NCBI GenBank assembly: GCA_047605605.1
Contig: JASGFG010000014.1
Location: forward strand, 1-55,867
DNA from: JAATGA01 sp047605605
GTDB taxonomy: Bacteria; Pseudomonadota; Alphaproteobacteria; Rhodobacterales; Rhodobacteraceae
DNA length: 55,867 nt
Direction: 5' to 3'
Positions 31,469-39,909 of the stretch are shown piece after piece (positions within the stretch are counted from its first letter, which is position 1; each line of letters begins with the position of its first letter). The position numbers were made by a program, and so were the translations under genes. A model generated the notes under the pieces. That model was not told where the DNA came from. It saw only the letters and a program-made list of their open reading frames with translations, and made no database searches.

Positions 31469-32239
31469 ATGTTTACCCGCCCGAAACTTCTTGCCGCGGC
31501 GCTTGCCGCCTCGGTCGCGCTGCTGCCGCTGGCCTCGTCGGCCGCCGAACTGACGGTCTTTGCCGCCGCCAGCCTGAAGAATGCGCTGGACGCGATCAAG
31601 ACCGATTACGAGGCGAAAACCGGCGACAAGCTGGCGATTTCCTATGAAAGCTCGGGCAAGCTGGCCAAGCAGATTCAAGAGGGCGCGCCGGCCGACCTGT
31701 TCATCTCGGCCGCGGTCGACTGGATGGACAAGCTGGCCGCCTCGGGCGACATTCAGGCCGACAGCCGCGTGGACCTGCTGGGCAACACGCTGGTGCTGGT
31801 GGCCCATGGCGCCGATGCCAAGCCGGTGGAGCTGGTCAAGGGCGCCGATCTGGCGGGCCTGCTGGGCGACGGAAAACTGGCGATGGGGCTGGTCGATTCC
31901 GTGCCGGCGGGCATGTATGGCAAAGAGGCGCTGACCTCTCTGGGCATCTGGTCGGCGGTGGAACCCAAGGTCGCGCAGACCGACAACGTGCGCGCCGCCT
32001 TGAAGCTGGTGGCGGCGGGCGAGGCGCCCTATGGCATCGTCTATGCCTCGGACGCGGTGTCGGAAAAGGGCGTGACGGTGGTGGGCACCTTCCCCGCGGA
32101 CAGCCATGATCCGATCGTCTATCCCGCCGCGCTGACCAAATCCGCCAAGCCCGAGGCCAAAGCGCTGCTCGACGCGCTGAAATCCCCCGAGGCCAGGGCG
32201 GCGTTCGAGGCGCAGGGCTTTACCGTTCTGGCCAAGTGA
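31469..32239 (+). CDS. modA: Molybdate ABC transporter substrate-binding protein ModA
   Basis: The 256-aa protein has a signal peptide (LLAAALAASVALLPLASSAAE) and the ModA blocks LTVFAAASLKNALDAI, SYESSGKLAKQIQEGAPADLFISAAVDWMDKL, TDNVRAALKLVAAGEAPYGIVYASDA. It binds molybdate or tungstate in the periplasm. Of two nearby in-frame ATG codons, 31469 has the correct 6-base distance from GGAGG. A stable hairpin lies between modA and modB. Confidence 0.95.
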   Translation: MFTRPKLLAAALAASVALLPLASSAAELTVFAAASLKNALDAIKTDYEAKTGDKLAISYESSGKLAKQIQEGAPADLFISAAVDWMDKLAASGDIQADSRVDLLGNTLVLVAHGADAKPVELVKGADLAGLLGDGKLAMGLVDSVPAGMYGKEALTSLGIWSAVEPKVAQTDNVRAALKLVAAGEAPYGIVYASDAVSEKGVTVVGTFPADSHDPIVYPAALTKSAKPEAKALLDALKSPEARAAFEAQGFTVLAK

Positions 32240-32248
32240 TCTTACGCT

Positions 32249-32283
32249 GCCCCCGGATCGCGGCTTTGCTGCGGCCCGGGGGC
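32249..32283 (+). other. GC-rich hairpin between modA and modB
   Basis: GCCCCCGG at 32249-32256 pairs with CCGGGGGC at 32276-32283, with further inner complementarity. There is no T-run. It may protect the modA 3' end so that the binding protein is made in excess over the permease, as in many ABC operons. Confidence 0.5.
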
Positions 32284-32335
32284 CTCGCGTGACCATGGGA
32301 ATGACCGACGTGCCAATTCGCACCCGAGCCGCCGG

Positions 32336-33034
32336 ATGACCGGCTGGCTGACGCCAGAGGCGCAGGCGGCGGTTCTGCTGTCGCTGAAGGTCTCGCTCTG
32401 GGCGACGGTGATCAGCCTGCCCTTCGCCATCTGGATCGCGCATCGCATCGCCCGCGGGCGGGGGTGGCTGTGGCAGGTGGTCAACGGGCTGGTGCATCTG
32501 CCGCTGATCCTGCCGCCGGTGGTGACGGGCTATCTGCTGCTGCTGACCTTTGGCCGCAAGGGGTGGATCGGCGCCTGGCTGGACCAGACCTTTGGCATCG
32601 TCTTTGCGTTTCGCTGGACGGGCGCGGTGATCGCCGCCGCGGTCATGGCCTTCCCGCTGATGGTGCGGGCGATCCGCCTTGCGGTGGAGGCGGTGGACCC
32701 GCGGCTGGAATCCGCCGCCGCGACGCTGGGCGCGAACCGGGCCTGGGTGTTCGCCACCGTGACGCTGCCGCTGATCCTGCCGGGCATCATCGCCGGGACG
32801 GTGCTGGCCTTTGCCAAGGCGATGGGGGAATTCGGGGCGACGATCACGTTCGTGTCGAACATTCCGGGGCAGACGCAGACGCTGCCTTCGGCCATCTACG
32901 CCTTTTTGCAGGTGCCCGATGGCGAGGGCGCGGCGGCGCGGCTGGTCGCGATCTCGGTTGCGGTGGCGATGGCGGCGCTGGTCCTGTCGGAACTGGCGGC
33001 GCGCGCCGTGGCGCGCAGGATCGCGGGCCGATGA
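32336..33034 (+). CDS. modB: Molybdate ABC transporter permease ModB
   Basis: The 232-aa protein has about five transmembrane helices and the ModB hallmarks HLPLILPPVVTGYLLLL, the EAA-like loop SAAATLGANRAWVFATVTLPLILPGIIAG and AMGEFGATITFVSNIPGQTQTLPSAIY. It forms the channel for molybdate. It is separated from modA by 96 bases and overlaps modC as ATGA. Confidence 0.95.
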   Translation: MTGWLTPEAQAAVLLSLKVSLWATVISLPFAIWIAHRIARGRGWLWQVVNGLVHLPLILPPVVTGYLLLLTFGRKGWIGAWLDQTFGIVFAFRWTGAVIAAAVMAFPLMVRAIRLAVEAVDPRLESAAATLGANRAWVFATVTLPLILPGIIAGTVLAFAKAMGEFGATITFVSNIPGQTQTLPSAIYAFLQVPDGEGAAARLVAISVAVAMAALVLSELAARAVARRIAGR

Positions 33035-34095
33035 TCGAGGTTTCGCTGCATCACCGCTTTCCCGGCTTTGCGCTGGAGGTGGCGTTCACCGCGCCCGGCG
33101 GGGTGACGGCGCTGTTCGGCCGGTCGGGCACCGGCAAGTCGACGGTGGTGAATGCGGTCGCGGGGCTGTTGCGCCCGGATCGCGGGCGTATCGCGGTGGA
33201 TGGCCGGGTGCTGAGCGATACGGCGACGCGCACCTTCGTGCCGCCGCACCGCCGCCGCATCGGCTATGTCTTTCAGGACGCGCGGCTTTTCCCGCATCTG
33301 ACGGTGCGTCAGAACCTGACCTATGGCCGGTTCTTCGCCCCGAAAGGCGGTCCGGGGCTGGAGGAGATCACCGATCTGCTGGGCATCGGCGCGCTGCTGG
33401 CCCGCCGCCCCGGCGCGCTGTCGGGCGGGGAAAGGCAGCGGGTGGCCATCGGGCGGGCGCTGCTGTCGAACCCGCGGCTTTTGCTGATGGACGAACCGCT
33501 GGCCGCGCTGGACGAGGCGCGCAAGGCCGAGATCCTGCCGTTTCTGGAACGGATGCGCGATGCGACGCGCGTGCCGATCCTTTACGTCAGCCATTCGGTG
33601 GCCGAGGTGGCGCGGCTGGCCACCACCGTGGTGCTGCTGGACGGGGGCCGGGTGCTGTGCACCGGCCCGGTGGCGCAGGTGCTGGCCGACCCCGCCGCCA
33701 CCCCGGCGCTGACCCCGCGCGAGGCGGGCGCGCTTCTGGTCGCGACGGTCGAGGAGGCAGAGGGCGACGGCCTGACCCGCCTGTCCTCGCCCGGCGGGCC
33801 GCTGTTCCTGCCGGGGGTGGAGGCGCCGCCCGGAACCCGCCTGCGCCTGCGCATTCCCGCGCAGGAGGTGATCCTGTCGCGCGAAAGGCCGCAGGGCCTG
33901 TCGGCGCTGAACATCCTGTCGGGCACGGTGGCCGAAGTGGTGGAGGAGGGCGGCAATGCCATGGTGCGCATCGCCATGGCCGACCAGTCGCTGCTGGCGC
34001 GGGTGACGCGCCGGTCGGTCGCCGCCCTGAACCTTGCGCCGGGGGCGGCGGTCCATGCCATCGTCAAATCTGTGGCCCTGGCCGACCGGGGCTGA
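33031..34095 (+). CDS. modC: Molybdate ABC transporter ATP-binding protein ModC
   Basis: The 354-aa ATPase has Walker A GRSGTGKST, Q-loop VFQDARLFPHL, signature LSGGERQR and Walker B LLLMDEPLAALD. A C-terminal Mop/TOBE domain (SALNILSGTVAEVVEEGGNAMVRIAMADQSLLARVTRRS...AIVKSVAL) binds oxyanion and can inhibit transport. It is coupled to modB, and a large inverted repeat ends the transcript. Confidence 0.95.
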   Translation: MIEVSLHHRFPGFALEVAFTAPGGVTALFGRSGTGKSTVVNAVAGLLRPDRGRIAVDGRVLSDTATRTFVPPHRRRIGYVFQDARLFPHLTVRQNLTYGRFFAPKGGPGLEEITDLLGIGALLARRPGALSGGERQRVAIGRALLSNPRLLLMDEPLAALDEARKAEILPFLERMRDATRVPILYVSHSVAEVARLATTVVLLDGGRVLCTGPVAQVLADPAATPALTPREAGALLVATVEEAEGDGLTRLSSPGGPLFLPGVEAPPGTRLRLRIPAQEVILSRERPQGLSALNILSGTVAEVVEEGGNAMVRIAMADQSLLARVTRRSVAALNLAPGAAVHAIVKSVALADRG

Positions 34096-34174
34096 CCGAA
34101 AGGCGCGGGCTTGCGCCCGCCGGTTTCCTGTCTCGGCTCTGGCCTGCGGCCAACCGCCTCGGGCGATGCCTCCG

Positions 34175-34250
34175 GCGGGGATATTTTCGCCAAGGTGAAG
34201 GGGGGGCGCGTTCTTTTTCCCTTCATCCTCTTTGCGAAAATATCCTCGGG
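34175..34250. terminator. Large inverted repeat between convergent modC and agmatinase genes
   Basis: The left arm at 34175-34202 (with GGGGATATTTTCGC) and the right arm at 34219-34250 (with GCGAAAATATCC) are nearly complementary over about 28 bases, separated by about 16. Each arm is one copy of the dispersed family motif. A strong bidirectional terminator is the likely role. Confidence 0.75.
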
Positions 34251-34294
34251 GGGTGAGGCCCGGCACGGGCCGAGGGGGGGCCGAGGACCCCCCT

Positions 34295-35260
34295 TTACCC
34301 CGCCTGCCGCAAGGACCGGCCGTGGAAGACGAAGCCCAGCAGGTTCAACAGCACTTGCGCGGCAAGGATCGCGGTGGAGCCGGAATGATCGTAGTCGGGC
34401 GCCACCTCGACCAGGTCGATGCCGACGACCTCATGCGCCATCGCGGCGCCGCGCAGGATTTCCAGCACCTCGTAATACAGAAAGCCGCCGTGCGAGGGCG
34501 TGCCGGTGCCCGGCGCGATCGAGGGGCAGAAGCCGTCGATGTCGATGGTGATGTAAAGCCGCGCGCCTTTGGGGATGCGGGCCAGCACGCCTTCGGTGCC
34601 CAACTTGCGCACCTGCCGCACCGACAGGATGTCGTCGCCCATGGCGCGGGCGGCCTCATACCCGTCCCTGGCGGTGGACGAGACGTTGCGGATGCCGAGC
34701 GCGGTGATCCCGGTCACATAGTCCTTTTCCGCCGCGCGCCGCATCGGGTTGCCGTGGCCGTGGCGGACGCCGTGGCGCACATCGACGAAATCCAGATGCG
34801 CGTCGATTTGCAGGATATGAATCGGCCCCTGATCGTCGAAGGCGCGGATGCAGGGGATATTAATCGAATGATCGCCGCCGATCACCACCGGCAGGGCGCC
34901 GGCCTTCAGCATCGCCCGCACGCCGGTTTCGATGTTGGTGTGGCTGGTCTCGGTATCGGTATGCACGATGTCGGCGTCGCCGATGTCGACGATGCGCACA
35001 TCGGGGCCGAGATAGGTCACGTCATCCTCGTGATCATAGGCCCCCGCATGGCCAAAGGTGAAGAGCGTGGACGCCTCGCGCACCGCGCGGGGGCCAAAGC
35101 GCGCGCCGGCGCGGAACTGTGTGCCAAAATCGAAGGGCGCGCCCATGACCGCCACATCGGCGGAAATGGCGGACCAGTCGGCGACATAGGGGCGCTTGCC
35201 GAAGGTGGAAATGCCGACGAAGGGCAGATTCAGCCGCCCGGTTTCGTAATTGCCGCTCAA
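34295..35260 (-). CDS. speB: Agmatinase-family ureohydrolase
   Basis: The 321-aa protein has the binuclear manganese site of the arginase superfamily: GGDHSI, IDAHLDFVD (D-x-H-x-D) and IDIDGFCPS (D-x-D). The start is TTG at 35260, supported by AGGGAGA upstream and a TTGA overlap with the LysR gene; no ATG fits. It hydrolyses a guanidino group to urea. Agmatine is the default substrate, but guanidinobutyrate, guanidinopropionate and guanidine hydrolases share these motifs. The linked LysR regulator and divergent dioxygenase suggest a dedicated guanidino-compound catabolism rather than general polyamine synthesis. Confidence 0.88.
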   Translation of the reverse strand: MSGNYETGRLNLPFVGISTFGKRPYVADWSAISADVAVMGAPFDFGTQFRAGARFGPRAVREASTLFTFGHAGAYDHEDDVTYLGPDVRIVDIGDADIVHTDTETSHTNIETGVRAMLKAGALPVVIGGDHSINIPCIRAFDDQGPIHILQIDAHLDFVDVRHGVRHGHGNPMRRAAEKDYVTGITALGIRNVSSTARDGYEAARAMGDDILSVRQVRKLGTEGVLARIPKGARLYITIDIDGFCPSIAPGTGTPSHGGFLYYEVLEILRGAAMAHEVVGIDLVEVAPDYDHSGSTAILAAQVLLNLLGFVFHGRSLRQAG

Positions 35261-36165
35261 GGCGATTCTCCCTGTGGTTTGGCGGGCAGCATTTCCGCCG
35301 CCTCGTCCGGCTGCAAGAGGGGGCGCAGCCGCGCGGCCAGTTCGGCGATCCCCGCCGGTTCGGCAGCTTCGGGAAAGGCCAGCACTACCGCCTCGGTTCC
35401 CGCATCGGTCAGCGGGCGCAGGGCCAGGCGACGGCCGTCCGGGCTGATCCGGCCATGCGGTCGCGACCACGACAGACCAATCCCCAGGCCGTTCGCGGCA
35501 TAGCTGCGCATCAGGTCCAGCGTGGCGGTGCGGTGCGCGATCCGCGGCGCCAGGCCCGCGCGGGCGAAAAGCGCGCGGACATGGGCGATGCTGGGCCCCT
35601 GATCGGTCAGGACCAGCGGCTGATCGGTCAGGTCGGCCAGCCGCAACCCCTGCCGCGCGGCCAGCGGGTGATCGGGGGCCAGCACCACATGCGGGGCGAT
35701 CCGCGCCAGCACCCGCCGGGCGATCTGCGCGTCGAGGCCAAGGTCCCATGTCACCGCCGCGTCGATCCGCCCCCGGGTCAGCCCATGGACCAGCGGCTCG
35801 AAATCCATCACCTGCGGGTCGATCCCGGCGCCGGTTGCCGCCATCAGCGGCGCAAGGATCAGCGGCGCAAGGTCCAGGAACACCGCCAGCCGCAGCGGCG
35901 GGTCGATCCGCCCCTGCGCCAGCCGCGCCACCGCGGCCAGCTGCGCCTCGGCCGCGTCCAGCCACAGGCGGCCAAAGGCGGTCGGCACCATCCGCCCGCC
36001 GGGGCGGCGCAGGAACAGGGGCCGGGCCAAGGTGCGCTCCACCTCGCGCAGCGCCACCGACAGCGAAGGCTGGCTGACATGCAGCGCGGCGGCGGCGGCG
36101 GTCATGCCGCAGTGGCGGGCGATGGCGGTGACATATTCGATCTGGCGCAGGGTCAGGGATAACAT
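35257..36165 (-). CDS. LysR family transcriptional regulator
   Basis: The 302-aa protein has an N-terminal winged helix (LTLRQIEYVTAIARHCGMTAAAAALHVSQPSLSVALREVE) and a two-lobed effector domain. It lies between, and is divergent from, the dioxygenase gene, and its stop overlaps the agmatinase start, so it should regulate both. An in-frame ATG at 36192 would add nine residues; neither start has a clear ribosome binding site. The effector is probably a substrate of the neighbouring enzymes, which is inference. Confidence 0.88.
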   Translation of the reverse strand: MLSLTLRQIEYVTAIARHCGMTAAAAALHVSQPSLSVALREVERTLARPLFLRRPGGRMVPTAFGRLWLDAAEAQLAAVARLAQGRIDPPLRLAVFLDLAPLILAPLMAATGAGIDPQVMDFEPLVHGLTRGRIDAAVTWDLGLDAQIARRVLARIAPHVVLAPDHPLAARQGLRLADLTDQPLVLTDQGPSIAHVRALFARAGLAPRIAHRTATLDLMRSYAANGLGIGLSWSRPHGRISPDGRRLALRPLTDAGTEAVVLAFPEAAEPAGIAELAARLRPLLQPDEAAEMLPAKPQGESP

Positions 36166-36252
36166 GAAACTATGGCTGTGATTGAAAGCCATTATTTGAA
36201 CGTATGTTCGGGCCGTGGCAATCGTTGTTTCAGGCGAAAACAGGAGGACGCG

Positions 36253-37044
36253 ATGGCCACCCTTGTCACCGACGAGATGATCGAGACCTATCAGCGCGAC
36301 GGCGTGGTGCTGGTGAAGGGGCTGTGGAAGGACTGGGTGGAGACCTTGCGTGCCGGCATCGAGCGCAACATGGCCGAACCGGGGCCTTATGCTGCCGAGA
36401 ACCTGAAGCCGGGCGAGGGCGGGCGGTTCTTCGACGACTATTGCAACTGGGACCGTATCCCCGAGTTCGAGCAGGTGATCCGCCAATCCGACGTGGCCGA
36501 TGTGGCGGCGAAACTGATGGGGTCGGAGCGGGTGCAGATGTTCCACGACCATGTGCTGGTCAAGGAACCCGGCACGTCCAAACCCACGCCCTGGCATCAG
36601 GACGGGCCGTATTACTTCGTCGCGGGGCGCCAGACCGTCAGTTTCTGGTCGCCGATGGACCCGGTGCGCGAGGCGTCCTTGCGCTGTGTCGCGGGCAGCC
36701 ACCGCTGGCCGAAAGAGGTTCTGCCGAAACGCTGGCTGTCGGATACGTCCTTCTATCCTGACCCCGAGAAATACATGCCGGTGCCCGACCCCGATGCCGA
36801 GGGGATGACCGTGATGGAATGGGAGATGGAGCCGGGCGATGCCGTGGCTTTCGACTACCTGACCCTGCATGGCGCGCGGGGGAACGAGGCCGCAACCCGG
36901 CGGCGCGCGTTCAGCCTGCGGCTGGTGGGCGACGATGCGCGCTATGTCGAACGGCCGGGCCGCACCTCGCCGCCCTATCCGGGCCATGAGATGCAGCCCG
37001 GGCAACGCCTGCGCGAGGACTGGTTCCCGGTGCTGCGCGGATAG
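36253..37044 (+). CDS. Phytanoyl-CoA dioxygenase (PhyH) family 2-oxoglutarate/Fe(II) oxygenase
   Basis: The 263-aa protein has the PhyH layout. An iron-binding H-x-D lies in TPWHQDGPYYF, the distal His in YLTLHGARGNEA, and Arg for 2-oxoglutarate in TRRRAFSLRLVGDD. AGGAGG precedes the ATG. The family hydroxylates diverse small molecules, so the name does not imply phytanoyl-CoA. It diverges from the LysR-agmatinase pair with 87 bases between, suggesting hydroxylation of the same or a related guanidino or amino compound. Confidence 0.88.
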   Translation: MATLVTDEMIETYQRDGVVLVKGLWKDWVETLRAGIERNMAEPGPYAAENLKPGEGGRFFDDYCNWDRIPEFEQVIRQSDVADVAAKLMGSERVQMFHDHVLVKEPGTSKPTPWHQDGPYYFVAGRQTVSFWSPMDPVREASLRCVAGSHRWPKEVLPKRWLSDTSFYPDPEKYMPVPDPDAEGMTVMEWEMEPGDAVAFDYLTLHGARGNEAATRRRAFSLRLVGDDARYVERPGRTSPPYPGHEMQPGQRLREDWFPVLRG

Positions 37045-37145
37045 GCGGCAAGGGGCCAGAACCGCGGGGAGCGGGCGGATTCCTTCCGGTCAAATGGTCG
37101 CGTCGGCCGTTCCCTGCTTTGCGGCCGCGCCGTGATGGGCTAGTC

Positions 37146-38177
37146 ATGGGGCAAGATATCTCAAATGGTTCTGTCGTGACCCAACCCCGCGTCCGGCCGC
37201 CTCTGCCGATCTATCCGCCGCCACAGTTTCCGCCGCGCCCCGACCGGGCCTTTGCGCGCACGCCGCCGCTGGTCTTTGCGCCGATCCTGGGGATGCTGGG
37301 GTTGGCGCAGGCGATGGTGCGCGGGCTGCCACGGATCGAGATGTCGCAGGCCGCGGGGCAACTGGTGTTCGGGCTGATGACCGCGCTTTGGCTGTTTGCG
37401 GTCCTTGCCTATCTGGCAAAGGCGATCCGCCGCCCCGCCGTCGTGGCCGAGGATCTGGAGACGCTGCCCGGCATGGCGGGGCTGGCCACCGCGACGATGG
37501 GGATGATGTCGATCGCGGGCGGGCTGGATGCGATCGCGCCGGGCATCGGCGGCGCGATGCTTTGGCCGGCGATGGCGGCGCATCTGGCGCTGGTCCTGCT
37601 GGCCGGCGGGGTGATGATGCGCCAGCCGGCGGCGCGGAGGCAGATTTCGCCCGTGCATCACCTGCTGTTCGGCGGCTTTGTCGTGGGGGCCATCGCGGCC
37701 TGCCGGCTGAACCGGCTGGCGCTGGCCGAGGCGGTGATGTGGGCGATGATCCCGGTGGCGGTCACCCTTTGGGCGGCCAGCCTTTGGCAGATGCGCCGGG
37801 CCTTGCCGCCCGCTCCGCTGCGGCCCTTGCTGGCCATTCATCTGGCGCCGGCGGGACTGATTGCGAATGTGGCCTTTCAGACCGGGCATGTCATGATCGC
37901 GCAGGTCTTTCTGGGGCTGGCGGCGGCGATGCTGGTGGTGCTGACGGCTTGGGCGCGGTGGGTGATGGCTGCGCCGTTCTCGCCCTTGTGGGGGCTGATG
38001 ATCTATCCGCTGGCGGCGGTGATCGGCGCGATATTCGTCGCGGGCGGGATCTGGCTGCCACTGGGGGTTGGCCTTTCGGTTCTGGCCTTTGGCGCCGGAC
38101 CGGCCCTTGCCTGGAACGTGCTGAAGCTCTGGCCCGGCGGGCGGCTGGCGGCGCTGACCAACGCGGCGCGGTCCTAG
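37146..38177 (+). CDS. TDT/SLAC1-type membrane transporter (TehA-like)
   Basis: The 343-aa protein has a Pro-rich cytoplasmic N-terminus followed by about ten hydrophobic segments. The spacing and SPLWGLMIYPLAAVIGAIF near the end resemble tellurite-resistance/dicarboxylate transporters and SLAC1 anion channels. Such proteins pass anions such as malate, sulfite or chloride. The substrate is not evident. It is followed after 4 bases by the convergent amidotransferase gene. Confidence 0.75.
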   Translation: MGQDISNGSVVTQPRVRPPLPIYPPPQFPPRPDRAFARTPPLVFAPILGMLGLAQAMVRGLPRIEMSQAAGQLVFGLMTALWLFAVLAYLAKAIRRPAVVAEDLETLPGMAGLATATMGMMSIAGGLDAIAPGIGGAMLWPAMAAHLALVLLAGGVMMRQPAARRQISPVHHLLFGGFVVGAIAACRLNRLALAEAVMWAMIPVAVTLWAASLWQMRRALPPAPLRPLLAIHLAPAGLIANVAFQTGHVMIAQVFLGLAAAMLVVLTAWARWVMAAPFSPLWGLMIYPLAAVIGAIFVAGGIWLPLGVGLSVLAFGAGPALAWNVLKLWPGGRLAALTNAARS

Positions 38178-38181
38178 CCGT

Positions 38182-38877
38182 TCAGATCAGGGCCACCCAG
38201 GCGCGGGCGATGGCAAGGCCTGCGGCATCGGCGGCACGGCCCTCGGTCGCGGCGCGGGCGGGATGTTCGGCGATCCAGCCGGGGCGCATCCGTTCGGTCA
38301 GATCGGGAAAGCTGCGGGTCCAGTCGGCAACGGTGGCGCGGTTCGCCTCGAAATGGAACTGCATCCCATAGGTGGCGCGGCCAAGGCGAAAGGCCTGATG
38401 CGCGGCGCCCGCTGATGCCGCCAGATGTGCGGCACCGGGGGGCAGGGTGAAGGTGTCCGAATGCCACTGAAAGATCGGAAATTCCGCCCCGGCGGCGGAC
38501 AGCACCGGGTCCGCGCGCCCGGCATCGGTGGCCCGGACCTGGACCCAGCCGAATTCCGGCGCGGCGCCCAGCCGGTTTTCCGCGCCGAACCCCCGTGCCA
38601 GAAGCTGCGAGCCAAGGCAGATGCCCAGCACCGCCCGCCCGCTGTCCGAGGTGTCGCGCATCAGCGCCGCCAGCCGCGGCAGATAGGGATGGCGTTCGTC
38701 ATCGACCGCCGACTGTTCGCCGCCAAGGACGACCAGCGCGTCATAGGCGCCCGGCTCGGGCAGGAGGCCATCGCGCCAGGGCCTGTATTGTCCGATGCGG
38801 GCCGCCGCCTCGTGCAGGGCGACGCCGATCTGGCCGTGATGGGTGATGGCGGTGTTTTCGACGATGGCGACGCGCAT
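38182..38877 (-). CDS. Class I glutamine amidotransferase (GMP synthase-like domain protein)
   Basis: The 231-aa protein has the nucleophile elbow LGICLGSQLLARG with the catalytic Cys, VVLGGEQSA for the oxyanion region and MQFHFEA with catalytic His and Glu. It has no synthetase domain, like the stand-alone YfeJ/GuaA1-like family involved in amine ligation or gamma-glutamyl hydrolysis. The substrate is unknown. It is divergent from the NsrR-like gene, with an FNR-type box between them. Confidence 0.88.
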   Translation of the reverse strand: MRVAIVENTAITHHGQIGVALHEAAARIGQYRPWRDGLLPEPGAYDALVVLGGEQSAVDDERHPYLPRLAALMRDTSDSGRAVLGICLGSQLLARGFGAENRLGAAPEFGWVQVRATDAGRADPVLSAAGAEFPIFQWHSDTFTLPPGAAHLAASAGAAHQAFRLGRATYGMQFHFEANRATVADWTRSFPDLTERMRPGWIAEHPARAATEGRAADAAGLAIARAWVALI

Positions 38878-38921
38878 GGGCGATTGCTGCCCGATCCGCG
38901 CGCGGGGCGCAAGCTGAAGGC

Positions 38922-38935
38922 ATGATCTGGATCAA
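38922..38935. promoter_or_regulatory. FNR/FnrL-type box between the amidotransferase and NsrR-like genes
   Basis: ATGATCTGGATCAA matches the consensus TTGAT-N4-ATCAA at 9 of 10 fixed positions. It lies 62 bases before the NsrR-like start and 45 bases before the divergent gene. Oxygen or NO control through FnrL or NnrR is therefore plausible. Confidence 0.6.
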
Positions 38936-38996
38936 TGTTTTCCGCCGCCGTTCGCGCTAGGCGGGGGCAGACACGGCTTTGAGGGGAGGCCCGCCC

Positions 38997-39434
38997 ATGC
39001 GCCTGACGACGCGCACCAACCTTGCGATGCGGACGCTGATGTTCTGTGCGGTGAACCCCGGACGGACCGTGCGAAAGCATGAGGTGGCCGAAGCCTGCAA
39101 CGCCTCGGAAAACCATCTGGCGCAGGTGATCCACCTGCTGGCGCAGAAGAAATACCTGCATACCGTGCGCGGCCGGTCGGGCGGGCTGCAACTGGCGCGC
39201 CCGCCGCAGACGATCACCGTGGGACAGATCTTTCGCGATTTCGAGGCCTGCCTGCCTTTCGCGGAATGCTTTGCCAAGGAGGGCGAGAATACCTGTCCGC
39301 TGGTCGGGGCCTGTCGGCTGAAATGCGTGCTGGCCGAGGCGCTGGAGGCGTTCTATGCCCGGCTGGACGCCGAGACCCTGGCCGATCTGGTGGCGGGCAA
39401 CGGCGAATTGTCGGGGCTTTTGAAGGTGGCGTGA
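38997..39434 (+). CDS. nsrR: Rrf2 family iron-sulfur regulator, NsrR-like
   Basis: The 145-aa protein has an Rrf2 winged helix (MRLTTRTNLAMRTLMFCAVNPGRTVRKHEVAEACNASENHLAQVIHLLAQKKYL) and a cluster-binding loop with C91, C100 and C106 plus C110. The C-x8-C-x5-C spacing and the downstream LAEALEAFYARL helix resemble NsrR, the nitric-oxide sensor, more than IscR. No NO-detoxification gene is adjacent, so its targets must lie elsewhere. A start at 38979 would add six residues. Confidence 0.82.
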   Translation: MRLTTRTNLAMRTLMFCAVNPGRTVRKHEVAEACNASENHLAQVIHLLAQKKYLHTVRGRSGGLQLARPPQTITVGQIFRDFEACLPFAECFAKEGENTCPLVGACRLKCVLAEALEAFYARLDAETLADLVAGNGELSGLLKVA

Positions 39435-39439
39435 GGGGA

Positions 39440-39458
39440 AGGGGGGCGCTGCCCCCCT
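39440..39458. terminator. Terminator between convergent nsrR and cueR
   Basis: AGGGGGGC at 39440-39447 pairs perfectly with GCCCCCCT at 39451-39458 around GCT, followed by CTTGG. It lies 6 bases after the nsrR stop and before the dispersed motif CCCCGGAGTATTTCC at about 39484-39498. Confidence 0.6.
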
Positions 39459-39510
39459 CTTGGCCGTGCCGGCCAATTCACCCCCCGGAGTATTTCCGAA
39501 AGGGAAAGAC

Positions 39511-39909
39511 TCAGGCACAGCAATCGCCCGCGGCGAGACCCGTCAGGATGGGGCAGTCGGGGCGGCTGTCGCCGGCGCAGGCATGGACCAGATCGGTCAG
39601 CGTGGCCTGCATGGCGCGCAGTTCGGCGATCTTGGCCTCGATCCGGTCCAGATGCGATTCGGCCACCGCCTTCACATCGGCCGAGGCGCGGGACTTGTCC
39701 TCATAGAGCGCGATCAGGGTGCGGCAGTCCTCGATGCTGAACCCCAGGGATCGGGCGCGGCCGAGGAAGGCCAGCTTGTGCAGGTCGCTGTCGCGGAAGG
39801 CGCGGTAGCCGTTGGACGACCGCAAGGGGCGGATCAGCCCGATCTCTTCGTAATAGCGGATGGTTTTCGGCGGCAGGCCGGCGCGGTCGGCGACTTCCTT
39901 GATGTTCAT
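39511..39909 (-). CDS. cueR: Copper-responsive MerR family regulator CueR
   Basis: The 132-aa protein has the MerR helix-turn-helix MNIKEVADRAGLPPKTIRYYEEIGLI and the CueR metal loop with C111 and C119 (C-x7-C). The SADVK segment with the serine typical of monovalent-metal sensors is present. It ends in a short Cys-containing tail (DCCA). Its ATG overlaps the copA stop, so copA and cueR are one transcript controlled from the promoter at 42336-42366. Confidence 0.93.
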   Translation of the reverse strand: MNIKEVADRAGLPPKTIRYYEEIGLIRPLRSSNGYRAFRDSDLHKLAFLGRARSLGFSIEDCRTLIALYEDKSRASADVKAVAESHLDRIEAKIAELRAMQATLTDLVHACAGDSRPDCPILTGLAAGDCCA

